Shown here: positions 31,393 through 44,831 of the stretch, one piece after another
Position numbering within the stretch: the first letter of the stretch is position 1
Layout: each line of letters starts with the position of its first letter
Translations under genes and position numbers: made by a program
Source: Diogma glabrata
Lineage: Eukaryota > Arthropoda > Insecta > Diptera > Cylindrotomidae
Assembly: GCA_963693315.1 (NCBI GenBank)
Contig: OY856186.1
Coordinates: forward strand, 279,701,491-279,765,490
Reading direction: 5' to 3'
Length of the DNA: 64,000 nucleotides
Notes under the pieces: model-generated
Databases searched by the model: none
What the model was told of the DNA's origin: nothing
Seen by the model: only the letters and a program-made list of their open reading frames with translations

Positions 31393-32734
31393 ATTACTTC
31401 GGTCTGAAAGACCTAAGTATTACATTCATGAGCTCAAAGTGAAATTCTTACCCCAACTTTTTTGACATTTCTCGACGTTTTAGGACCTCCTAATTCTAAA
31501 AAAGCAAAAAAAAAATGTATGTCTGTCTGCCGGCCGGCCGGCCGGCCGTCACACGGTTGTGTGTCGGTACGAAATCTAGAAAACGGCTAAACGGATTTGA
31601 AAAATTTTTTTTTCTAAAAATAGGTTTACTCAATGGAATGAGCCGAAAGGACGATTTGTTCGATAACTGTACCGGAAGTGTGTCAAAAAATCATTATGTG
31701 TGTCAAAAAAAGGAAATTTGCATATTTTTTGCTTAAAAAACGTTCATTTTAAGTGATTACGAGTAGCAACATTGAATTTGGAGAGATTTTGATGGTCGGG
31801 ATTGGTATGTGAGACCAATATCTAGATTATTGCATTATAAGTTTGTCAAAAAAATGTTGACAAGTGTGTCAAAAGAAAGATTTTTATTTATTTTTTACCC
31901 AATTTGTTGGAAAAAAATTACATTAAAATTTTCTTTGAAATGAAATTTTATTATTATTATTTAGAATTATGGCATTATAAGTTTGTCAAAAAAAAGTTGT
32001 CAAGTGTGTCAAAAGTTGTCAAGTGTGTCAAAAAAAATGTAGCTGTTTTTATGACGTAAATGTAATTGAAAATGAAATTGGACATTGAAATTTTTGAATT
32101 TGTTATATTTTTTGAAATATTTTTGGAATTTTGAAAAAAGCTTGTATTTTTGATTTTGTAATAATTTTTGCAATATTTTTAGAATTTTGGAAAAAGTTTT
32201 AATTTTTGATTTTATAAGAATTTTTGGAATATTTTTAGACATTTGAAAAATTTATAATTTTTGATTTTATTATTTTGGAATTTTGAAAAAAGTTTCAATT
32301 TTTGATTTTGTAATAATTTTAGGAATATTTTTAGAATTATGAAAAAAGTTTGATTTTATTTAATTTTTACAATATTTTTGGAGTAGTGAAAGAAATATGA
32401 ATTTGTGATTAATATTTTCTCGAAACGCTAAATGGAGAGGTTTTTGAGTAGTTTGCTGAGTGTATCATCTTTTCACTAAATTATGTTAATTTATGATCTG
32501 TTATAATTTTCCGGCAACGTATTGATGTTTCGTGTTAGTTTTGTGAAACACATCTAAACAGAGATAAGAAAATATTTGTACTTTAACAAAGAGTTTTGTT
32601 TGATATACATCGCTGCCCAAAACTAAAAACCATGTCCTCATAAAAGTATTTTGCCGAAAACTATATCAAAATCCTTAACCCAGACCGAAGTCTTGATATC
32701 TTAGAGCTGTGAGATTTCAGCCCCTCCATATTTT
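31393..32734. mobile_element. Tandem-rich element, copy A
   Basis: This copy shares with 59,281-61,213 the start attacttcggtct...agacctaagtatt (itself a hairpin), the segment ttttgacatttctcgacg, a CTGTCTGCCGGCCGGCC tract near 31,528, and tandem units containing gcattataagtttgtcaaaa with gtcaagtgtgtcaaaa. A second array of about 60-bp units (ttttggaattttgaaaaa, tttgattttgtaataattt) follows, and then the end agaccgaagtcttgatatct ... cccctccatatttt. Flanks diverge outside these limits in both copies. No coding capacity. Confidence 0.8.
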
Positions 32735-33249
32735 AAAATTTCATTTTTGGATATTAACATTTTTTATATTATGCGGAGTATAATACCAAGAATAATTTTA
32801 GTCTGTCTTTGGGCCGAAAAACAACGAAATCTTGAATAGTACTTGATGGAGATTCAAAAATTTTACTTCATCAAATTTGATGATCTACGGCGGGGATCTG
32901 TAAAGGTCTGGGGTTAGATCACTAGATTGCAAATGCATCAAAAATTTATGTTGAAAGTTTTTTGTTGATAAATCGTTTGGATTGTTCAATGTTTTTTTGA
33001 TAAACTTTTTCATTTTATCCATAAAAAACGCAACGGATTAGCTGGAATTAAACTCAAGCATGTAATGTAATGTGATGATATATTTTGTTGTTTGAGACAT
33101 CGAATTTATGTTTTGTAATGGTTTTTCTTTACTTCTCTAGCTAGAAACCTTAGTACGTTAGTTATTAGCTGTCTAATTGACCGATGTACCTTAGAAGTAA
33201 GAACTAGAACACGTTTAAAAACTTTACAAGCATGGGACGGTAATGATTC

Positions 33250-33620
33250 CATTTATCAACATCATTCAATTTATTATTGTATAAAATTTTTTTCATTTCT
33301 CGATCTAAAACTGATGAATTATTGCCATTAAGTATAATTTTCTAAACAGCTGTTAAAATAACAGGTAATAACCCACCTTTTTGAATCAAAACTTTACGTT
33401 TCGTTGATAAATTCGTTTTTGGATCAGAAATTTTACGTAAAGAGCATTTACAATTACTCAAATGATTTTTGCAGCTTTTGCTTAATTTGACATTTCCATT
33501 TAAAACATTCATACAAATTTCACATAAAGTTTTTATTAGATCTGGTTGACTTTTTGATAAAATATATTTACGTTCGCACGGCTTACAATTTTTTAAGAAA
33601 TGTAACGTATGTCAGTGTAC
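33250..33620 (-). pseudogene. Small Polinton/Maverick-associated protein remnant
   Basis: The minus strand gives a Lys/Cys-rich frame containing LLSKSQPDLI-like, ICMNVLNGNVKLSK and KRKVLIQKGGLLPVIL segments. The basic run followed by KGG(F/L)L is a pattern I associate with a small ORF next to the packaging ATPase in insect Polinton/Maverick (adintovirus-like) elements. Its position directly downstream of the ATPase remnant supports this. The frame ends at a stop before about 33,350. Its function in the elements is not established here. Confidence 0.5.
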
Positions 33621-33653
33621 CATTAGACGTCTCATAACGGCTTAGTTGTGAAA

Positions 33654-34255
33654 CTAAATTTGATGGTGCATAACACTCTTGATAGTCCTTATTGAAAATA
33701 ACATTGCGAAAACGAAATAAATCGTTACACGTTGCGTTAAATCCATAAATAAATAACCATGCGGTTTCGACGCTGCCTCTTTATATACCCTTACTAGCTC
33801 GCCTACACGCTCCGGATAAATTTGCCGTGTAAGGGGATAAATTTGTGATTTATCCCTTGGATTGTCGAACACAACCAAATATTTGCGTTTAATGATATAT
33901 CCCGTCAAAATTTCCCTTGATGGAAGAATTTTGCGTGATCAAGACAACAGAAACATTTCGATGGTGTGAACCTTTAGTAAACAGTTCACATACATTTTTG
34001 GTATAAGCATCCGTCATCAAATCATCCAAATGATTAAAGTGTTTTCTAAGTTGTCAAAGTTTGTGGGAACAAAATCAAACACATCAACTTCTTCAAAATA
34101 TTCTAAATCATTTGACGATACTGAATTCTTCTCACCATTACACCAAATCAGTTTGTTTATATTATGAATTTGTGGTTTCTCAAGACAAAAGTCGATTTTC
34201 CACCACTTGATGGTCCACTTATCTGCATCGTGAAGGGAATTTCCACGTTAAATAC
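33654..34255 (-). pseudogene. Polinton/Maverick packaging ATPase remnant (frameshifted)
   Basis: Minus-strand frames show a Walker A-like SGPSSGGKSTF (about 34,220-34,188), a Walker B-like LIIWDDLM (about 34,050), then LFTKGSHHRNVSVVLITQN (about 33,990-33,930) and LVVFDNPRDKSQIY with a YGYLFMDL end (33,880-33,750). This order is that of the FtsK/HerA-type DNA-packaging ATPase of Polinton/Maverick elements and their virus-like relatives. At least two frameshifts break it. No polymerase, integrase, capsid gene or long TIRs were seen nearby, so only a fragment survives. Integrated virus relic versus transposon relic cannot be told apart from this fragment. Confidence 0.75.
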
Positions 34256-34319
34256 TTTTTTAGCAATAAGTAATCTGTACAGTTTGAACCGCTATTTATA
34301 AACTTTCTTCACAGTTTTG

Positions 34320-34930
34320 TAAGAAGTAAACTCAAATAATTAACGAAACCTGTACATACAAATTCTGGACATGATAACCAATTTATTTCTGAATTCAAAA
34401 CTGATAACCGAATTAAATTTTGCTTCCTAAGATGTAGTGCTAACAACTAAGATTTTGTGGCATTAAAGTATAATTATTTAAAAGATAACAGTATGTTCAG
34501 AATAAGTCTATATATACTTTACTGTTCAACATGAATTTAGATTTTATTTCTGAATTCAAAACTGATAACCAAATTAAATTTTATTGTCTAAGATGTAGTG
34601 CCAGAAACAACTGTAAATATTTAAAAGAAAACAATAGCGTGAGAACTTAATTCAGAACCGATAACCGAATCGAACTTTATTAAGATGTAATGCCACAACT
34701 AAGATGTAATGTCACAAACAAGCATAATTATTTAAAAGTTAACAGTAACTTTATTTTCTAAGATGTAATGCCACAAACAATTATAATTATTTCAAAGATA
34801 ACAGAAGCGTGAGAACTGAATTCAGAACTGATAACCGAATCGTACTGCCACAAGCTTGAAGTTATTTATATATTTATAAATAATTACATATGTTGGTAAT
34901 GATAACGAATTTATATTTTATTTCTAATGT
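34320..34930. repeat. Degenerate minisatellite
   Basis: Units of irregular length (about 100 to 165 bp) carry ctgaattcaaaactgataac near 34,390, 34,550, 34,655 and 34,820, each followed by taagatgtaatgccac or a variant and by aattatttaaaagataacag. Non-coding. Confidence 0.65.
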
Positions 34931-35147
34931 CACACAATTGAAAATGTAAATAATATATGTAAATTTATATTGACACCTAGCTAACTGAATGCGACCATGC
35001 GAGTTAGACGTGTGAAACTAGTACGCAGATAAATTATGCATAACATGACCTACGTAGCTCTTCATTAGACTTGTGAAAACTGTTCCAGAGATAAATTACT
35101 CATTACATAGCCTTCACACCTTTGAAATGGCACTAATCTATTGATGT

Positions 35148-36500
35148 GCAATTTCACGAAGATTCAACAACGTTTTGACTTGACCCCTTTTAATTTTGAT
35201 TATTTTTTGTTTATAGATAGTCTTTGATAAATAAAAAATACAAGTTCTCTTAGAATTTGTTTTTCGACCAGGGGTCTTCACAGGAGTTTTTGTTATTTTG
35301 TGATGTGAGTGCATTTTGACAAGCGATTGTAGAAAAACTACTCAATCGATTTTCATAAATGATATGTCGTTGAATAGGTATTAGAACAAAGTTTTTAAAA
35401 ATGTACACTGTTAAGTTTTTGAAATAATTTTTAACGGTGTAACATAAGAAAAAAATGGTGTAATTGAAAAAAAGATGGCATAGCCTTTTTTTTTTTTTTT
35501 AAACTAAATTGAAGCTTATTTTATATCTAACAACTTGTGAAAGTTTAGGACTAGCATCATTTTTGTTTTAGAGATAAAATTCGTTGTGCATATGACTGTC
35601 GGGAATCAGTTTTTTTTGTTCTGAAGGAAAATTATAAAAATGGCGATTTTTAGATTTAGATTTTTTTTTTATGTTAAATATCAAATATTTTATTATTAAA
35701 TGAACTTTTTAAAAAGCAATTTCAGTCAAGTTCAGCAAAATTTTGCGACATTTTGACTCGACCCTTTTTAATTTGGTTTATTTTGGTCTATATTTAAAAA
35801 AATTCTACTTGAAGCCGTATTTTTCATTTATCAAAGGCTATCTATAAACTAAAAATAAACCAAATTATAAAGGGTCGAGTCAAAATGTCGCAAAATTTTG
35901 CTGAACTTGACTGAAATTGCTTTTTAAAAAGTTTATTTAATAATAAAATATTTGATATTTAACATAAAAAAAAAAAATGAATCTAAAAATCGCCATTTTT
36001 ATAGTTTTCCTTCAGAACAAAAAAAACTGATTCCCGACAGTCATATGCACAACGAATTTTATCTCTAAAACGAAAAATGATGCTAGTCCTAAACTTTCAC
36101 AAGTTGTTAGATATAAAATAAGCTTCAATTTAGTTTAAAAAAAAAAAAAAAAGGCTATGCCATCTTTTTTTCAATTACACCATTTTTTTCTTATGTTACA
36201 CCGTTAAAAATTATTTCAAAAAATTAACAGTGTACATTTTTAAAAACTTTGTTCTAATACCTATTCAACGACATATCATTTATGAAAATCGATTGAGTAG
36301 TTTTTCTACAATCGCTCGTCAAAATGCACTCACATCACTAAATAACAAAAATTGAGGGGCACCCTGTGAAGACCCCTGGTCGAAAAAACAAATTCTAAGA
36401 GAACTTGTATTTTTTATTTATCAAAGACTATCTATAAACAAAAAATAATCAAAATTAAAAGGGGTCAGGTCAAAACGTTGTTCAATCTTCGTGAAATTGC
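35148..36500. repeat. 1.35-kb long inverted repeat (foldback)
   Basis: The left arm runs from gcaatttcacgaag at 35,148 to about 35,800. The right arm is its near-perfect inverse from about 35,850 to 36,500 (ending cttcgtgaaattgc). The spacer is only about 50 bases. Matching landmarks include tcaatcgattttcataaatg, atggcatagcc, cacttgtgaaagttta-like, gactgtcgggaatcagtttt, and tttgatatttaacat. A sub-motif (gacttgacccctttt ... tatagatagtctttgataaa) occurs at the outer end and, more diverged, at the inner end of each arm. No ORF of note. If transcribed through, it would make a hairpin with about 650-bp arms. Confidence 0.88.
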
Positions 36501-38775
36501 TCTGATATATTACTTGTGAAATCTCCTAAGCGATCATGCTTGTAGTAGAAATGTGTGAAATTCATATAATTCAATAAATTTAATGCGTGTGTCAATACCC
36601 AAGTCCCAATTACCCTTGTGGTACTTGAAATCGGTTTTGGGTGCACAAGCTTAGTAAATTGTGCCATTTACGAAATGGCATAAAGCCCTTGTGCCAGTAG
36701 TGTACTGGTACAATGCTACTTTAAATTTTAATATAATCCAGGGTGAAAACAAATGAAACAAAAATAATAAAAGAATTCAAGGAGGTAAAACAGATTTCAT
36801 TATCTAAAAGTGTTTTAAAATAAATTAATTAACCCTAGAAAGAGTCATAACAAGTATAAAAATTTAACAGAATAAATATGTCATTGATATTACAAACTAT
36901 TATTTATTGTAACAAAAGGGAACACAAATTAATTAAAAATTTGAAAATAACAGTGTTGGTGTTCTTATTTTTAAATCCTAGACAAAAGGGATATAACAGT
37001 GGACGTAATTCAACATTGGTTTCATTAAAAAGGCAAACAGCATATACATTTGAACAACTATCAACATTTTAAGTTAATTATTTTATTGTTATTTTTAAAT
37101 TTTTTTTTTCTTCTTAGTAAACCTTTTATTTTTGTTATAATATATATAATTTTGGTTTCCCCAACATGAGTATGTGAATTTTTTCTGTTTCATTTTTTCT
37201 GTTCCAGAGGGATTTTTTTGTAATATTTTTGGTATAAACAGAAAACCTGTTTATTACAGAATATTCCATTAATGTCCAACTTATCTTCATGATTACAACT
37301 AATGCTTCCACTGTTCTGTTTCTCTGCAGAGCAGTCATATGGAATGGTTTACAAACATTGACAGGTCGATTATACTGCCGTGCTAAGCACAGAAGTGGTA
37401 GCTTGGATTTTTGACATTTCGAGATATCAACACTTTTTAATTTTCAATTTTCACAGTCACTTAGAACTGTATTTATATTTGAAAAAATTTCAAATTCGGT
37501 TTGAATTAGAAAGATAAAAGGGTAAATTATTTGTTAATAATAAGTTAGCAGTTTATTATTCAAACAAAGAAAAAATCTTTGTAAACAATTTCACCGTGAT
37601 TGGGACAACTGCATCGTTCTATAACTGTACAGTTGTAGAAACAATTTTGTCATCCTATTCGGTTGAGACAACAGCATTACGATTTCAAATAGAACAATTA
37701 ATTAAATAGGAAATTTGACGTATCTTATGAATGCATGTTACAAAAATAATAACGATATACCACTAAAATCAATTTATTTCATTATTACACTGAGAAAAAC
37801 TTAGTTAATATAAAATGGAAATAATAAATATACTTAGGAACACAGATTTAATATCTAAGTATTACAATAATAACGCAATAATCGCAATTAACTATTTACC
37901 ATATGATAACGAGATACTTCATTTGCCCTAGCTACATACTGAGATACGTCTATTTTACCTTAGTAAAGCCGAGCGTGATACATATAATACTAAAGCATTT
38001 TTATCGTTATAACTTTCTTTAAAGTTTTTATTACAATTTATAGTCGATTGTTTCACGCTTTCATTTAAATGAGTGCCAAATTTATCACCAAATGCGAAAT
38101 TATTAAGTACTAAGTTTTCTAAGTAAAATTATTTTATGTTCATTTTATTTAAAGAACTTCAACATTGAAAGCGATGAAAAGCGAAAGATTATTTTTACAT
38201 AAATGGTGATCAGCAACCCATATGTAACTAAATTTTATTTATTTCTTAAGATAAAAACATATAATTCTCGAGATCATATTTTCTTAAACTTTCTTCCTCC
38301 TCCCTTACATTTTGTCACAAAAGAAGTTTGACTTTCTCCTTAACTAAATTGTGATGTCATTTATGAACAGCTAACCTACTTTTTACAAACAAAGAATTTT
38401 CCATTTTGCTAATTATATTAGGCAGCAAAATATCTTTATTCTTAGATATTTGTTTATATGATTTTCTTTTCTATTTTGGATAGTAACATTCTTCTTTAAT
38501 GAAATGAATTCATGGCATACTCAAAGGTAGTGTCAAAAATTTATATCAAATAGCAAGGAAAAAAAATTGTGCTCTTTAAATTTTGTCGACCATTTATCTT
38601 TCAATATCAATCAATTTTTATCATTAAAAAATGTTCCTGAATATATTCAATTATTTTAGATACTATAAATATAAACATTTTGCTTCTACTTAATCATTTC
38701 AAAATACCTAACACCGTTCAATATTACCACAACTTTCTTCAATTTTCTTGTTTTTCAATGCAATATGATCCCGCA
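36501..38775. other. AT-rich non-coding DNA
   Basis: Nothing supportable was seen in this 2.3-kb stretch. The short ORFs have no family signature. Confidence 0.5.
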
Positions 38776-41672
38776 GGAGGGATCGATTTTGATCGATTAT
38801 GATCAATGTTGATCTACGGGTCTGACTACCCTGCGTACTCCAGTCCCTGCAATTGACATATGAGTTAGCGTGAGATATCACATACCACTGGCAATGGCAG
38901 GAGATGTCATTAGCCAAGATGATATCTTAGGGTGCTGGCGGACGAACTTTAATTAGTCAACGGCAGCACTTCCAGTCTTAGCTGGGCAGCGTTCCGTAGC
39001 GGTACCGCTCATTAGGAATCGGACCAACATGTAGTTATGTGTGGGCTTTGTGCCTCGATTGAGGTGGTGTGCGTTGCGTCTGGGGTGCGCTGCATCAGCT
39101 GGATTATTGGCATTTAGTTTTGTTTTGTTTTCTGCAAATTTCTCACAATTTGTTTTTCACTTATTATTTTGTTATTATTTCTTCATCTTATCATGAAATA
39201 TTGGCATATGTCATATTTTGTAGTATGATAGGATTTTTTACTTAGTTATGCATTTTAAAATAAAACATAAAAAAATAAAATAAACATTTTGATATATATA
39301 TATGGCAGTACAACCGAAAAAAAATAAGTCTGCAAGTGGTAAAGCAAATTTGCGCAATCCACCCGCACATAAAGCGGCATGTCCACGGAATTTGCAGGGA
39401 CAAAACATATATGAATCAATAAAAAATTTTAAAATAAATGTTCAATACATCTGCGGATTGAACGCTAACCATGACCACGTGCAACATCATCTTGAGCACG
39501 ACAAACCGAACATTCTATTCCTTACAGAAACACAAGTTTCTGAAAATTTTCTCTTTATAGAATCGCTTAATTCCAAATATAGGCTCGAATCAGCTTTCAA
39601 ACTCCATCAGGGTATGCGCATTCATTCATGAGAGTGTTGCGTACACGCGCTTTCCAAATTTTGAACTACACGGTGACGGCTTCAATACAATGGTTTTAAA
39701 GATTTGTCTTCCAGAAATGACTTTTTTTACAATAGCTTTATACCGGTCCCCCAACAAACGTAACCCAAACTTTTTTAATATACTGACAAAAATTATGGAC
39801 GAGATTAGAGCAAAGTCCCCTAATTGTGAAGTTATCGTTACCGGTGACTTCAACGTCCACAACAAATCATGGTTGGAATTCTCCAAATCAACCGACGATG
39901 TTGACAATAGTGGAAAACTGGCAGAAATTTTTGCCGCGTCTCAGGGCCTATTCCAAATTGTTAAAAGCCCGACTTTCACTCCCCGTAATGGCGGTGATAA
40001 TAATTTTCTTTTAGATCTCTATCTTACAACAATGCCAGATATTACGAGTGTCGATGTCGCGAACGGTAGTATTGGAAATTCTGATCATTATTTAATCTCA
40101 TCAATTATCAAAACTGATTTACTTAAAACTACAGCTCCCAAACCCCGTAAAATATGTCACTACTCAAAAATGGATAAGAGTGGTCTTCAAAATTTTTTCC
40201 ATGGTTTCCCTTTCGACCGTCATTGTTTTTACACTGACAATGTAAATGTTTCTGCTCAAAACTTTACAGAAACCATCCAATTTGCTATCAATAAATTTGT
40301 CCCTTTCTCCATAGTAAAACCCAAACAAAAATACTTGTATTCGAAAGCTGCCAAAACGGCACTTAGAAACAAACGTAGATCATTTAATATTTGGATTCAT
40401 AACAAAACTCCCACTAATCGATCCCAATATCTAAAGGCCAACAAAATATCTAATCAGATTATCTCAAACGAAAAGTCCGAAATTGACAGAGCGAAAGCCT
40501 CAAAACTTACGTCTATGTCTGTTTCTGACAAGAGTTTCTACAGTGCCATTAATTCTTTAAATTCTGGTACAAAATTTTCTATTCCCCCCATTATTATTCA
40601 ACCGATACATTTCGGTAACCTTAGACGGATTTTCTTCTGAGTCTAAACTAATTAACGCTGGTGTACCCCAAGGCTCAGTATTATCCCTAACCCTATTTTT
40701 GATTTATATCAACGAATTGTTGAAAATCACCAGTAACCCAATAAATAGTTTTGCAGATGATAGTACTCTGCACAAGTCGTTCGAGCCCCTTCCTTCAAAA
40801 GGTAAAATGCACGAACGAATTAATCCTGCCCGGAGAGACGCTGCCATAAACGTGAACAAAGACCTGAATAAAGTCGCCGACTGGGGTGACCAAAACCTTG
40901 TCAATTTCAACTCCACCAAAACACAGCTTTTGATTGTTTCCAGATTAAAGACCGAGTTCCCCAAATATATTTTATTTAGTATGTGTGATGAACCAATAGG
41001 TGAATGTAAATACATTTGTTTATTGGGTGTCACAGTTTCAAATGACCTACTCTGGAACGATCATGTAATGGCGATGGCAAAAAGCGCGTCTAAAAAACTC
41101 GGCCTCCTAAATAGATGCAAAAAAATTTTCACTCCATACCAATTGCTCCATGTTTATAAGTCCTATATTCGTCCCTGTATGGAGTACTGCTGTCAAGTTT
41201 GGGGTGCTGCCTCTGTTTCCATCTTGGCCCTCTTGGACTCTGTTCAAAAGCGAGCTATACGAATTGTAGGTGATCGAACTTTGACATCAAAAAAGTTTTT
41301 TACAAATATCGTCATCAGCAGTGCTCAGATGAAATCAGCGGCATCATGCCTCAAACTTATTCTTACCCCCGTTCCACTCGGCAATCGGCTGCCGCAACCA
41401 GTGAAACGGTAAAGATCCCGCGCTGTCATACTGGCAGATCGCAGAGAGACTTTTTTGTCCGAACTGCGTACAAATGGAATAGTTTGCCGGAACACTTAGT
41501 CTCAGGTGGCTTCAACCCACAGATGTTTAAAAAAAGCGTTAATCTACACCTTAGAACGCCAGTTGTTGTGGGACCCAGGTCTAGACCTGGGTCTTAAAAG
41601 GTATTTATGTGTTGTTGTGACACATATTCTAAACCCTATTACACAACACATTTTATTAAAAAAAAAAAAAAA
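38776..41672 (+). mobile_element. LINE-1 copy 2: internally deleted
   Basis: It matches copy 1 from its first base (GGAGGGATCG) to the poly(A), with very few substitutions. Differences: about 12 bp lost in the 5' UTR (cattaggaatcgg), a 2-bp loss at about 39,612 that shifts the frame, about 690 bp missing at 40,599, and about 44 bp missing near 41,290. Having the full 5' end, it was inserted as a full-length element and deleted afterwards, or was copied from a deleted master. Confidence 0.92.
39302..41597 (+). pseudogene. LINE-1 copy 2 EN/RT ORF, broken
   Basis: The same product as the intact ORF at 6304, but in four frame pieces (39,302-39,631; 39,690-40,640; 40,699-41,412; 41,346-41,597). 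The endonuclease is largely readable, with VTGDFNVHNKSW and SDHYLI, but is separated from the start by the 2-bp deletion. The 690-bp deletion removes about residues 432-662 of the intact protein, including RT motif A. Motif B (AGVPQGSVLS) and FADDS remain. The product cannot be an active RT. Confidence 0.9.
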
Positions 41673-41892
41673 TATATATTATAAATATAGCTATTTGTTT
41701 CACTAGGACAAAAAATGATTTTGGAACGAGTAAAAAGGTTGAGTACCACAATTTTACGACTTCCAAAATCCATTTTTAGTTCGAGTAAAATATCAAATTT
41801 TTTTCCAACCGTTATTTAGTCTATTATTTAACCAAATTTGAAAATATTCAACGTTTAAATTATATTTTTATTCGCATACATATTAAAGTGTT

Positions 41893-43030
41893 ACTTCATT
41901 ACTGTGATTTGCGGCTTTAAAGTGTCTATTTGTAACCATATATAGTTTGTTGTCATAGTTACTTCCCAAAAAGTAAAAACATTTGTATTTGCTTAAATTA
42001 AATAAAAAGTAGAAATTTTTATCAAAGCAAACTTTTAATTCCAAATTTCCTAATCTAATTAAAAAAAGTCCAAGCGGCACGTATATCCGCTAGAAATAGG
42101 TAGATTTCGGGACCAGACAGCTTTGTGTACAAATAGAATTGGATGTGTCAGATTAATTTAAATAAAAAATTTAAGTAGAATAGTCCAAGTCCAGAATAAT
42201 CCAAAAAATTTATCAAACCAAACTAAATACATTAACGGAAACTACTTTATCAATGCGATTTCGGAACAGTTTTATTTAATTTGGTTAAAACTACTTTTAA
42301 TAACATATTAAATCCACCAAAGAGCAAATAAACGTTCTTTCAACGTCATACCTACAACACCACTACACATAATTTATAATCTAAAATTGTCAAACAACTT
42401 TTACACCTCAAATAATTCAAATATCTACAATTTAGGAAGACTTTTGTAAATGTGTAATCAATATGCATATAAGAAAATATTCCTTAATTTAAAACAATAA
42501 TGACTCAGCTTTGTTTTAATTTTTTTTTAAAATTTTTGCGAAAAACACTAAAAACTGAAAAAAAACAAAAGAAAATTTTTTTAATATTTTTTCTATGGGA
42601 TGTTTTTATATTTTAAAGGAAGTTGTTGTTGTAATTGAATGGCATGCATTAGGTTTAATGCTAATTACATTGAGACCTCTTGGGTTAGAAAGCTGAAAAT
42701 TTCTGAGGTTATAGTTGAAAAGTTTATCTAAAAGTTAATATGAGTTTAAATAACATAAGCTCAAAAATGAGGAAGGCATGGCCGTTTGCGTTGGTTTTCG
42801 TTCTAACAGTCGTGGTGTCTCAACCTCTAGACTTGAACTATTTTTTTTTTAAATTTTGGAAAGATTTATGTTCTAGTTAACGTATGCGTACATATTCAAA
42901 AGTGAGATTGGCCATTTTCAGCCAACTCAAGGACAACAGAGTTTATTAAATTTTTAAAACAGCTGATTTTTCAGTAACCTGGAACGCCAAGGTTATCATT
43001 TGGAAAAAAAATGATAGAAGTATGTTCAAA
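41893..43030. other. AT-rich non-coding DNA
   Basis: No gene seen. Its left edge (about 41,700-41,890) belongs to the dispersed repeat related in reverse to about 4430-4610. Confidence 0.45.
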
Positions 43031-43447
<417 letters not shown>

Positions 43448-43677
43448 TTGGCACCAAAATTTTTCCGAAATTCCGAGATGAAGCCCATTGCAATAGGTAG
43501 ATTTTTATATGATATCTACCTAATATCTGTTTTTGTTTGTTTGACATAGTTATACCATTTGTTTGAAAAGAAATAACGAATATATTGGTCAAAGGCTACT
43601 TGTTCAACATATTTTTATTTCAAAATTTATAAAATTTTCAATTTTGATTTAGATTAAACAGTCTTTTTTTATATTTT

Positions 43678-43835
43678 GCTTGCGGCGAATAAAAAATAGT
43701 ATATGATGCACGGGACGTAAGCCATTTTGGACTTAACGTGGGTGCAAATCTCGACTGGCGCCTCGATTTGCCAACTCCACATGCCTCCAAAAACCTAAGC
43801 TTTTCGTCCTTGCATCATAATGTATTATTAATTTA
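43678..43835. repeat. Dispersed repeat (cgcctcgatttgc family), copy
   Basis: gcggcgaataaaaaatagta ... cattttggacttaacgtg ... gcgcctcgatttgccaactc ... cttttcgtccttgcatcat matches 62,345-62,485 and, in part, 11,490-11,580. Upstream about 43,590-43,670 also matches about 61,720-61,800 (acttgttcaacat, tttttatttcaaaa, aattttgatttaga), so the full repeat is longer. Non-coding. Confidence 0.6.
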
Positions 43836-44393
43836 CATCTCAAACTAAATCCAAGCATCCATTTCAATTTTTTGTCAAAGAATAATAAATTTCCTATTCA
43901 AACTTTGATTTTTGTTTTGCATAGAAATATAGATTTGTTTATTTTTTGTCATAGGACAAAAAATGATTAGTTTTGGAACTGCTACCCATGACAACTAGTC
44001 TACTAGATGCAATACACAAATGAAATAGTTTTTTGTAAAATATATCCAAACAAAAAGTGCAATTTTTTGTCCGGTTGGAAAAGAAATAATTTTTTTCATA
44101 ATGATATAGATTATAATTTATATAGGCAGAGAAATGAATGTTTTTCAACTGAGGTACGTTTGAATATTAAGTTAAAAACTATATAACATCATGTTGAACT
44201 ATACAAATGATAAAAGTTTGATTCCTAAACCATATGTTTTTTTATATGTTTTATACAAATACTTTTAAACATGTTTCAGCAATTGATAATCAGGAAGATA
44301 GCTTTTCAAACTTCAATTTTGAGAATTGAAAAAAAATTACGATAGAGTTTTAAATATTGACACCGTCTTTTGCTTGAAGTAGATTATTATTAA

Positions 44394-44831
<438 letters not shown>

